Assembly (NCBI GenBank): GCA_037013495.1 | Contig: CM072810.1 | Location: 38,345,843 to 38,409,842 of the forward strand | DNA: 64,000 bases | Reading direction: 5' to 3' | Source of the DNA: Hippophae tibetana | Lineage: Eukaryota; Streptophyta; Magnoliopsida; Rosales; Elaeagnaceae | In this document: piece after piece, positions 41,801 through 54,200 of the stretch | Numbering within the stretch: position 1 is the stretch's first letter | Layout: every line of letters begins with the position of its first letter | Notes under the pieces: generated by a model | What the model was told of the DNA's origin: nothing | The model's input: the letters and a program-made list of their open reading frames with translations, nothing else | Database searches by the model: none | Position numbers and translations under genes: made by a program

Positions 41801-42320
41801 TTCGAACTGCATTATTTGTTGCCAAGATGATAGCAATCCACTTTCGTGGAAGGAAAGAGCTTGACTTTATAGACATAAAGTATAGTGGTACGAGCGAAGC
41901 TATTTTGACACAATTGTTAGAAATGATGAATCTAATACCAATGAAGAGAAAATATCTATACTTTCCAATAGATTTACTAAATTTCTTAGAAAGAATAAAC
42001 CCGTTTTTAAGGATTTAAAAAAAAGGTAATCCGAGCTCTAAAATGATTATTTCAATGAATTTATAGTTGTATTTCTTCCAAGCGACTTCAAACATTTTGG
42101 ACACCACTCATATAGGCATTTGAGCAAAAAACTAAATCTAGAACTATGTAGCTGAACATAAATTTTGAACTCTATATCATGCAAGAGGATAAAACTTTGA
42201 ACAAATTCTACGCAGGTTTTTCAATCAATTTCAACTACCCGTACAATTTGGATGGATCTATTTGGAAAAAAAAGTAGATTGAGAAAATTGTTGTTAGTCT
42301 ACATTATCATTTTCAAGAAA
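35805..42320 (+). repeat. Higher-order repeat 7: trimer, 1,766 bp, about 3.7 copies
   Basis: Copies begin near 35805, 37571, 39337 and 41103. A one-base deletion giving CCTTCTTAAATCC repeats at 37029, 38795 and 40561, exactly 1,766 bp apart, and explains why the unit is one base shorter than three 589 bp monomers. GGATGGATC, GCACTATTTG and TTTTTAAGGATTT recur at the same spacing. The third and fourth copies share AATCCAATTTCG (39480/41246) and GGAAGG, so they are closer to each other. The fourth copy has CCTTGC in place of the deletion, and the match ends near 42320. Confidence 0.9.
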
Positions 42321-45120
42321 AAGATACCTTGCTTAAATCCATATAGAAGGCCTGTGAACTTACTGTTAAATGAATCAGTTGGGAAATTATTCGAACTGCA
42401 TTATTTGTTGCCAAGATGATGGCAATCCACTTTCGTGGACGGAAATAGCTTGACTTTATAGACATCAAGTATAGTGGTACGAACGAAGCTATTTTGACAC
42501 AATTGTTAGAAATGATGAATCTAATACCAATGAAGAGAAAATATCTATACTTTCCCATAGATTTACTAAATTTCTTAGAAAGAATAAACCCGTTTTTAGG
42601 GATTTAAGAAAAAGGTAATTCGACCTCTAAAATGATTATTTCAATGAATTTATAGTTGTATTTCTTCCAAGAAACTTCAAACATTTTGGAGACCACTCAT
42701 ATAGGCATTTGACCAAAAAACTAAATCTAGAACTATGCAACTGAACATAAAATTTGAAGTCTATATCATGCAAGAGGATGAAACTTTGAACAAATTCTAT
42801 GTAGGTTTTTCAATCATTATCAACTACCCGTACAATTTGGATGGACCTATTTGGAAAAAAAAGTAGATTGAGAAAATTGTTGTTAGCCTACATTATCATT
42901 TTCAAGAAAAAGATACCTTGCTTAAATCCATATAGAAGGCCTGTGAACTTACTGTTAAATGAATCAGTTGGGAAATTATTCGAACTGCATTATTTGTTGC
43001 CAAGATGATGGCAATCCACTTTCGTGGGCGGAAATAGATTGACTTTATAGACATCAAGTATAGTGGTACGAACGAAGCTATTTTGACACAATTGTTAGAA
43101 ATGATGAATCTAATACCAATGAAGAGAAAATATCTATACTTTCCCATAGATTTACTAAATTTCTTAGAAAGAATAAACCCGTTTTTAGGGATTTAAGAAA
43201 AAGGTAATTCGAGCTCTAAAATGATTATTTCAATGAATTTATAGTTGTATGTCTTCCAAGAAACTTCAAACATTTTGGAGACCACTCATATAGGCATTTG
43301 AACAAAAAACTAAATCTAGAACTATGCAACTGAACATAAAATTTGAACTCTATATCATGCAAGAGGATGAAACTTTGAACAAATTCTATGCAGGTTTTTG
43401 AATCATTATCAACTACCCGTACAATTTGGATGGACCTATTTGGAAAAAAAAGTAGATTGAGAAAATTGTAGTTAGCCTATATTATCATTTTCAAGAAAAA
43501 GATACCTTCCTTAAATCCATATAGAAGGCCTGTGAACTTACTGTTAAATGAATCAGTTGGGAAATTATTCGAACTGCACTATTTGTTGCCAAGATGATGG
43601 CAATCCAATTTCGTGGACGGAAAGAGCTTGACTTTATAGACATAAAGTATAGTGGTACGAGCGAAGCTATTTTGACACAATTGTTAGAAATGATGAATCT
43701 AATACCAATGAAGAGAAAATATCTATACTTTCCAATAGATTTACTAAATTTCTTAGAAAGAATAAACCCGTTTTTAAGGATTTAAAAAAAAGGTAATCCG
43801 AGCTCCAAAATGATTATTTCAATGAATTTATAGTTGTATTTCTTCCAAGCGACTTCAAACATTTTGGACACCACTCACATAGGCATTTGAGCAAAAAACT
43901 AAATCTAGAACTATGTAGCTGAACATAAATTTTGAACTCTATATCATGCAAGAGGATAAAACTTTGAACAAATTCTACGCAGGTTTTTCAATCAATTTCA
44001 AGTACCCGTACAATTTGGATGGATCTATTTGGAAAAAAAAGTAGATTGAGAAAATTGTTGTTAGCCTACATTATCATTTTCAAGAAAAAGATACCTTGCT
44101 TAAATCCATATAGAAGGCCTGTGAACTTACTGTTAAATGAATCAGTTGGGAAATTATTCGAACTGCATTATTTGTTGCCAAGATGATGGCAATCCACTTT
44201 CGTGGACGGAAATAGCTTGACTTTATAGACATCAAGTATAGTGGTACGAACGAAGCTATTTTGACACAATTGTTAGAAATGATGAATCTAATACCAATGA
44301 AGAGAAAATATCTATACTTTCCCATAGATTTACTAAATTTCTTAGAAAGAATAAACCCGTTTTTAGGGATTTAAGAAAAAGGTAATTCGACCTCTAAAAT
44401 GATTATTTCAATGAATTTATAGTTGTATTTCTTCCAAGAAACTTCAAACATTTTGGAGACCACTCATATAGGCATTTGAACAAAAAACTAAATCTAGAAC
44501 TATGCAACTGAACATAAAATTTGAAGTCTATATCATGCAAGAGGATGAAACTTTGAACAAATTCTATGCAGGTTTTTCAATCATTATCAACTACCCGTAC
44601 AATTTGGATGGACCTATTTGGAAAAAAAAGTAGATTGAGAAAATTGTTGTTAGCCTACATTATCATTTTCAAGAAAAAGATACCTTGCTTAAATCCATAT
44701 AGAAGGCCTGTGAACTTACTGTTAAATGAATCAGTTGGGAAATTATTCGAACTGCATTATTTGTTGCCAAGATGATGGCAATCCACTTTCGTGGACGGAA
44801 ATAGATTGACTTTATAGACATCAAGTATAGTGGTACGAACGAAGCTATTTTGACACAATTGTTAGAAATGATGAATCTAATACCAATGAAGAGAAAATAT
44901 CTATACTTTCCCATAGATTTACTAAATTTCTTAGAAAGAATAAACCCGTTTTTAGGGATTTAAGAAAAAGGTAATTCGAGCTCTAAAATGATTATTTCAA
45001 TGAATTTATAGTTGTATTTCTTCCAAGAAACTTCAAACATTTTGGAGACCACTCATATAGGCATTTGAACAAAAAACTAAATCTAGAACTATGCAACTGA
45101 ACATAAAATTTGAAGTCTAT
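42320..45120 (+). repeat. Monomers with GAAGTCT and AATAGATT variants, one chimeric monomer
   Basis: The private GAAGTCT appears in three monomers (about 42757, 44523, 45112) and AATAGATTG in those starting 43005, 44772 and 45361. The last two lie next to each other and look like a simple one-monomer duplication. The monomer at 43594 is a chimera: its left end has AATCCAATTTCG like 41238, while from AAAGAGC onward it matches 41827. CGACCTCT at 42621 and 44388 is 1,767 bp apart, an echo of the trimer to the left. Confidence 0.8.
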
Positions 45121-48100
45121 ATCATGCAAGAGGATGAAACTTTGAACAAATTCTATGCAGGTTTTTCAATCATTATCAACTACCCGTACAATTTGGATGG
45201 ACCTATTTGGAAAAAAAAGTAGATTGAGAAAATTGTTGTTAGCCTACATTATCATTTTCAAGAAAAAGATACCTTGCTTAAATCCATATAGAAGGCCTGT
45301 GAACTTACTGTTAAATGAATCAGTTGGGAAATTATTCGAACTGCATTATTTGTTGCCAAGATGATGGCAATCCACTTTCGTGGACGGAAATAGATTGACT
45401 TTATAGACATCAAGTATAGTGGTACGAACGAAGCTATTTTGACACAATTGTTAGAAATGATGAATCTAATACCAATGAAGAGAAAATATCTATACTTTCC
45501 CATAGATTTACTAAATTTCTTAGAAAGAATAAACCCGTTTTTAGGGATTTAAGAAAAAGGTAATTCGAGCTCTAAAATGATTATTTCAATGAATTTATAG
45601 TTGTATTTCTTCCAAGAAACTTCAAACATTTTGGAGACCACTCATATAGGCATTTGAACAAAAAACTAAATCTAGAACTATGCAACTGAACATAAAATTT
45701 GAACTCTATATCATGCAAGAGGATGAAACTTTGAACAAATTCTATGCAGGTTTTTGAATCATTCTCAACTACCCGTACAATTTGGATGGACCTATTTGGA
45801 AAAAAAAGTAGATTGAGAAAATTGTAGTTAGCCTACATTATCATTTTCAAGAAAAAGATACCTTGCTTAAATCCATATAGAAGGCCTGTGAACTTACTGT
45901 TAAATGAATCAGTTGGGAAATTATTCGAACTGCACTATTTGTTGCCAAAATGATGGCAATCCACTTTCGTGGACGGAAATAGCTTGACTTTATAGACATC
46001 AAGTATAGTGGTACGAACGAAGCTATTTTGACACAATTGTTAGAAATGATGAATCTAATACCAATGAAGAGAAAATATCTATACTTTCCCATAGATTTAC
46101 TAAATTTCTTAGAAAGAATAAACCCGTTTTTAGGGATTTAAGAAAAAGGTAATTCGAGCTCTAAAATGATTATTTCAATGAATTTATAGTTGTATTTCTT
46201 CCAAGAAACTTCAAACATTTTGGAGACCACTCATATAGGCATTTGAACAAAAAACTAAATCTAGAACTATGCAACTGAATATAAAATTTGAACTCTATAT
46301 CATGCAAGAGGATGAAACTTTGAACAAATTCTATGCAGGTTTTTGAATCGTTATCAACTACCCGTACAATTTGGATGGACCTATTTGGAAAAAAAAGTAG
46401 ATTGACAAAATTGTAGTTAGCCTACATTATCATTTTCAAGAAAAAGATACCTTGCTTAAATCCATATAGAAGGCCTGTGAACTTACTGTTAAATGAATCA
46501 GTTGGGAAATTATTCGAACTGCATTATTTGTTGCCAAGATGATAGCAATCCACTTTCGTGGACGGAAAGAGCTTGACTTTATAGACATAAAGTATAGTGG
46601 TACTAGCGAAGCTATTTTGACACAATTGTTAGAAATGATGAATCTAATACCAATGAAGAGAAAATATCTATACTTTCCAATAGATTTACTAAATTTCTTA
46701 GAAAGAATAAACCCGTTTTTAGGGATTTAAAAAAAAGGTAATCCGAGCTCTAAAATGATTATTTCAATGAATTTATAGTTGTATTTCTTCCAAGCGACTT
46801 CAAACATTTTGGACACCACTCATATAGGCATTTGAGCAAAAAACTAAATCTAGAACTATGTAGCTGAACATAAATTTTGAACTCTATATCATGCAAGAGG
46901 ATAAAACTTTGAACAAATTCTACGCAGGTTTTTCAATCAATTTCAACTACCCGTACAATTTGGATTGATCTATTTGGAAAAAAAAGTAGATTGAGAAAAT
47001 TGTTGTTAGCCTACATTATCATTTTCAAGAAAAAGATACCTTGCTTAAATCCATATAGAAGGCCTGTGAACTTGCTGTTAAATGAATCAGTTGGGAAATT
47101 ATTCGAACTGCACTATTTGTTGCCAAGATGATGGCAATCCACTTTCGTGGACGGAAATAGCTTGACTTTATAGACATCAAGTATAGTGGTAAGAACGAAG
47201 CTATTTTGACACAATTGTTAGAAATGATGAATCTAATACCAATGAAGAGAAAATATCTATACTTTCCAATAGATTTACTAAATTTCTTAGAAAGAATAAA
47301 CCCGTTTTTAGGGATTTAAAAAAAAGGTAATCCGAGCTCTAAAATGATTATTTCAATGAATTTATAGTTGTATTTCTTCCAAGCGACTTCAAACATTTTG
47401 GACACCACTCATATAGGCATTTGAGCAAAAAACTAAATCTAGAACTATGTAGCTGAACATAAATTTTGAACTCTATATCATGCAAGAGGATAAAACTTTG
47501 AACAAATTCTACGCAGGCTTTTCAATCAATTTCAACTACCCGTACAATTTGGATGGATCTATTTGGAAAAAAAAGTAGATTGAGAAAATTGTTGTTAGCC
47601 TACATTATCATTTTCAAGAAAAAGATACCTTGCTTAAATCCATATAGAAGGCCTGTGAACTTACTGTTAAATGAATCAGTTGGGAAATTATTCGAACTGC
47701 ATTATTTGTTACCAAGATGATGGCAATCCACTTTCGTGGACGGAAATAGGTTGACTTTATAGACATCAAGTATAGTGGTACGAACGAAGCTATTTTGACA
47801 CAATTGTTAGAAATGATGAATCTAATACCAATGAAGAGAAAATATCTATACTTTCCAATAGATTTACTAAATTTCTTAGAAAGAATAAACCCGTTTTTAG
47901 GGATTTAAAAAAAAGGTAATCCGAGCTCTAAAATGATTATTTCAATGAATTTATAGTTGTATTTCTTCCAAGCGACTTCAAACATTTTGGACACCACTCA
48001 TATAGGCATTTGAGCAAAAAACTAAATCTAGAACTATGTAGCTGAACATAAATTTTGAACTCTATATCATGCAAGAGGATAAAACTTTGAACAAATTCTA

Positions 48101-51100
48101 CGCAGGCTTTTCAATCAATTTCAACTACCCGTACAATTTGGATGGATCTATTTGGAAAAAAAAGTAGATTGAGAAAATTGTTGTTAGCCTACATTATCAT
48201 TTTCAAGAAAAAGATACCTTGCTTAAATCCATATAGAAGGCCTGTGAACTTACTGTTAAATGAATCAGTTGGGAAATTATTCGAACTGCATTATTTGTTA
48301 CCAAGATGATGGCAATCCACTTTCGTGGACGGAAATAGGTTGACTTTATAGACATCAAGTATAGTGGTACGAACGAAGCTATTTTGACACAATTGTTAGA
48401 AATGATGAATCTAATACCAATGAAGAGAAAATATCTATACTTTCCCATAGATTTACTAAATTTCTTAGAAAGAATAAACCCGTTTTTAGGGATTTAAGAA
48501 AAAGGTAATTCGACCTCTAAAATGATTATTTCAATGAATTTATAGTTGTATTTCTTCCAAGAAACTTCAAACATTTTGGAGACCACTCATATAGGCATTT
48601 GAACAAAAAACTAAATCTAGAACTATGCAACTGAACATAAAATTTGAAGTCTATATCATGCAAGAGGATGAAACTTTGAACAAATTCTATGCAGGTTTTT
48701 CAATCATTATCAACTACCCGTACAATTTGGATGGACCTATTTGGAAAAAAAAGTAGATTGAGAAAATTGTTGTTAGCCTACATTATCATTTTCAAGAAAA
48801 AGATACCTTGCTTAAATCCATATAGAAGGCCTGTGAACTTACTGTTAAATGAATCAGTTGGGAAATTATTCGAACTGCATTATTTGTTGCCAAGATGATG
48901 GCAATCCACTTTCGTGGACGGAAATAGATTGACTTTATAGACATCAAGTATAGTGGTACGAACGAAGCTATTTTGACACAATTGTTAGAAATGATGAATC
49001 TAATACCAATGAAGAGAAAATATCTATACTTTCCCATAGATTTACTAAATTTCTTAGAAAGAATAAACCCGTTTTTAGGGATTTAAGAAAAAGGTAATTC
49101 GAGCTCTAAAATGATTATTTCAATGAATTTATAGTTGTATTTCTTCCAAGAAACTTCAAACATTTTAGAGACCACTCATATAGGCATTTGAACAAAAAAC
49201 TAAATCTAGAACTATGCAACTGAACATAAAATTTGAACTCTATATCATGCAAGAGGATGAAACTTTGAACAAATTCAATGCAGGTTTTTGAATCATTCTC
49301 AACTACCCGTACAATTTGGATGGACCTATTTGGAAAAAAAAGTAGATTGAGAAAATTGTAGTTAGCCTACATTATCATTTTCAAGAAAAAGATACCTTGC
49401 TTAAATCCATATAGAAGGCCTGTGAACTTACTGTTAAATGAATCAGTTGGGAAATTATTCGAACTGCACTATTTGTTGCCAAAATGATGGCAATCCACTT
49501 TCGTGGACGGAAATAGCTTGACTTTATAGACATCAAGTATAGTGGTACGAACGAAGCTATTTTGACACAATTGTTAGAAATGATGAATCTAATACCAATG
49601 AAGAGAAAATATCTATACTTTCCCATAGATTTACTAAATTTCTTAGAAAGAATAAACCCGTTTTTAGGGATTTAAGAAAAAGGTAATTCGAGCTCTAAAA
49701 TGATTATTTCAATGAATTTATAGTTGTATTTCTTCCAAGAAACTTCAAACATTTTGGAGACCACTCATATAGGCATTTGAACAAAAAACTAAATCTAGAA
49801 CTATGCAACTGAATATAAAATTTGAACTCTATATCATGCAAGAGGATGAAACTTTGAACAAATTCTATGCAGGTTTTTGAATCGTTATCAACTACCCGTA
49901 CAATTTGGATGGACCTATTTGGAAAAAAAAGTAGATTGACAAAATTGTAGTTAGCCTACATTATCATTTTCAAGAAAAAGATACCTTGCTTAAATCCATA
50001 TAGAAGGCCTGTGAACTTACTGTTAAATGAATCAGTTGGGAAATTATTCGAACTGCATTATTTGTTGCCAAGATGATAGCAATCCACTTTCGTGGACGGA
50101 AAGAGCTTGACTTTATAGACATCAAGTATAGTGGTACGAGCGAAGCTATTTTGACACAATTGTTAGAAATGATGAATCTAATACCAATGAAGAGAAAATA
50201 TCTATACTTTCCAATAGATTTACTAAATTTCTTAGAAAGTATAAACCCGTTTTTAGGGATTTAAAAAAAAGGTAATCCGAGCTCTAAAATGATTATTTCA
50301 ATGAATTTATAGTTGTATTTCTTCCAAGCGACTTCAAACATTTTGGACACCACTCATATAGGCATTTGAGCAAAAAACTAAATCTAGAACTATGTAGCTG
50401 AACAAAAATTTTGAACTCTATATCATGCAAGAGGATAAAACTTTGAACAAATTCTACGCAGGTTTTTCAATCAATTTCAACTACCCGTACAATTTGGATT
50501 GATCTATTTGGAAAAAAAAGTAGATTGAGAAAATTGTTGTTAGCCTACATTATCATTTTCAAGAAAAAGATACCTTGCTTAAATCCATATAGAAGGCCTG
50601 TGAACTTACTGTTAAATGAATCAGTTGGGAAATTATTCGAACTGCACTATTTGTTGCCAAGATGATGGCAATCTACTTTCGTGGACGGAAATAGCTTGAC
50701 TTTATAGACATCAAGTATAGTGGTACGAACGAAGCTATTTTGACACAATTGTTAGAAATGATGAATCTAATACCAATGAAGAGAAAATATCTATACTTTC
50801 CAATAGATTTACTAAATTTCTTAGAAAGAATAAACCCGTTTTTAGGGATTTAAAAAAAAGGTAATCCGAGCTCTAAAATGATTATTTCAATGAATTTATA
50901 GTTGTATTTCTTCCAAGCGACTTCAAACATTTTGGACACCACTCATATAGGCATTTGAGCAAAAAACTAAATCTAGAACTATGTAGCTGAACATAAATTT
51001 TGAACTCTATATCATGCAAGAGGATAAAACTTTGAACAAATTCTACGCAGGCTTTTCAATCAATTTCAACTACCCGTACAATTTGGATGGATCTATTTGG

Positions 51101-51250
51101 AAAAAAAAGTAGATTGAGAAAATTGTTGTTAGCCTACATTATCATTTTCAAGAAAAAGATACCTTGCTTAAATCCATATAGAAGGCCTGTGAACTTACTG
51201 TTAAATGAATCAGTTGGGAAATTATTCGAACTGCATTATTTGTTACCAAG
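45120..51250 (+). repeat. Higher-order repeat 8: hexamer, 3,534 bp, two overlapping copies
   Basis: Markers match at 3,534 bp: ATTCTCAAC at 45761/49295, GCCAAAATGATGG at about 45943/49477, TGGATTGATC at 46961/50495 and CAGGCTTTTC at 47514/51048. The first copy also has an extra monomer: CAGGCTTTTC and AATAGGTTG occur again one monomer later (48103 and about 48334). Thus the flanking markers CGACCTCT (44388/48511) and GAAGTCT (44523/48646) lie seven monomers apart (4,123 bp). Both are expected from unequal exchange. Confidence 0.85.
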
Positions 51251-54200
51251 ATGATGGCAATCCACTTTCGTGGACGGAAATAGGTTGACTTTATAGACAT
51301 CAAGTATAGTGGTACGAACGAAGCTATTTTGACACAATTGTTAGAAATGATGAATCTAATACCAATGAAGAGAAAATATCTATACTTTCCCATAGATTTA
51401 CTAAATTTCTTAGAAAGAATAAACCCGTTTTTAGGGATTTAAGAAAAAGGTAATTCGAGCTCTAAAATGATTATTTCAATGAATTTATAGTTGTATTTCT
51501 TCCAAGAAACTTCAAACATTTTGGAGACCACTCATATAGGCATTTGAACAAAAAACTAAATCTAGAACTATGCAACTGAATATAAAATTTGAACTCTATA
51601 TCATGCAAGAGGATGAAACTTTGAACAAATTCTATGCAGGTTTTTGAATCATTATCAACTACCCGTACAATTTGGATGGACCTATTTGGAAAAAAAAGTA
51701 GATTGACAAAATTGTAGTTAGCCTACATTATCATTTTCAAGAAAGAGATACCTTGCTTAAATCCATATAGAAGGCCTGTGAACTTACTGTTAAATGAATC
51801 AGTTGGGAAATTATTCGAACTGCATTATTTGTTGCCAAGATGATAGCAATCCACTTACGTGGACGGAAAGAGCTTGACTTTATAGACATAAAGTATAGTG
51901 GTACGAGCGAAGCTATTTTGACACAATTGTTAGAAATGATGAATCTAATACCAATGAAGAGAAAATATCTATACTTTCCAATAGATTTACTAAATTTCTT
52001 AGAAAGAATAAACCCGTTTTTAGGGATTTAAAAAAAAGGTAATCCGAGCTCTAAAATGATTATTTCAATGAATTTATAGTTGTATTTCTTCCAAGCGACT
52101 TCAAACATTTTGGACACCACTCATATAGGCATTTGAGCAAAAAACTAAATCTAGAACTATGTAGCTGAACATAAATTTTGAACTCTATATCATGCAAGAG
52201 GATAAAACTTTGAACAAATTCTACGCAGGTTTTTCAATTAATTTCAACTACCCGTACAATTTGGATTGATCTATTTGGAAAAAAAAAGTAGATTGAGAAA
52301 ATTGTTGTTAGCCTACATTATCATTTTTCAAGAAAAAGATACCTTGCTTAAATCCATATAGAAGGCCTGTGAACTTACTGTTAAATGAATCAGTTGGGAA
52401 ATTATTCGAACTGCACTATTTGTTGCCAAGATGATGGCAATCCACTTTCGTGGACGGAAATAGCTTGACTTTATAGACATCAAGTATAGTGGTACGAACG
52501 AAGCTATTTTGACACAATTGTTAGAAATGATGAATCTAATACCAATGAAGAGAAAATATCTATACTTTCCAATAGATTTACTAAATTTCTTAGAAAGAAT
52601 AAACCCGTTTTTAGGGATTTAAAAAAAAGGTAATCCGAGCTCTAAAATGATTATTTCAATGAATTTATAGTTGTATTTCTTCCAAGCGACTTCAAACATT
52701 TTGGACACCACTCATATAGGCATTTGAGCAAAAAACTAAATCTAGAACTATGTAGCTGAACATAAATTTTGAACTCTATATCATGCAAGAGGATAAAACT
52801 TTGAACAAATTCTACGCAGGTTTTTCAATCAATTTCAACTACCCGTACAATTTGGATGGACCTATTTGGAAAAAAAAGTAGATTGAGAAAATTGTAGTTA
52901 GCCTACATTATCATTTTCAAGAAAAAGATACCTTGCTTAAATCCATATAGAAGGCCTGTGAACTTACTGTTAAATGAATCAGTTGGGAAATTATTCGAAC
53001 TGCATTATTTGTTGCCAAGATGATGGCAATCCACTTTCATTGATGGAAATAGCTTGACTTTATAGACATCAAGTATAGTGGTACGAACGAAGCTATTTTG
53101 ACACAATTGTTAGAAATGATGAATCTAATACCAATGAAGAGAAAATATCTATACTTTCCCATAGATTTACTAAATTTCTTAGAAAGAATAAACCCGTTTT
53201 TAGGGATTTAAGAAAAAGGTAATTCGAGCTCTAAAATGATTATTTCAATGAATTTATAGTTGTATTTCTTCCAAGAAACTTCAAACATTTTGGAGACCAC
53301 TCATATAGGCATTTGAACAAAAAACTAAATCTAGAACTATGCAACTGAATATAAAATTTGAACTCTATATCATGCAAGAGGATGAAACTTTGAACAAATT
53401 CTATGCAGGTTTTTGAATCATTATCAACTACCCGTACAATTTGGATGGACCTATTTGGAAAAAAAAGTAGATTGACAAAATTGTAGTTAGCCTACATTAT
53501 CATTTTCAAGAAAAAGATACCTTGCTTAAATCCATATAGAAGGCCTGTGAACTTACTGTTAAATGAATCAGTTGGGAAATTATTCGAACTGCATTATTTG
53601 TTGCCAAGATGATAGCAATCCACTTTCGTGGACGGAAAGAGCTTGACTTTATAGACATAAAGTATAGTGGTACGAGCGAAGCTATTTTGACACAATTGTT
53701 AGAAATGATGAATCTAATACCAATGAAGAGAAAATATCTATACTTTCCAATAGATTTACTAAATTTCTTAGAAAGAATAAACCCGTTTTTAGGGATTTAA
53801 AAAAAAGGTAATCCGAGCTCTAAAATGATTATTTCAATGAATTTATAGTTGTATTTCTTCCAAGCGACTTCAAACATTTTGGACACCACTCATATAGGCA
53901 TTTGAGCAAAAAACTAAATCTAGAACTATGTAGCTGAACATAAATTTTGAACTCTATATCATGCAAGAGGATAAAACTTTGAACAAATTCTACGCAGGTT
54001 TTTCAATCAATTTCAACTACCCGTACAATTTGGATGGACCTATTTGGAAAAAAAAGTAGATTGAGAAAATTGTAGTTAGCCTACATTATCATTTTCAAGA
54101 AAAAGATACCTTGCTTAAATCCATATAGAAGGCCTGTGAACTTACTGTTAAATGAATCAGTTGGGAAATTATTCGAACTGCATTATTTGTTGCCAAGATG

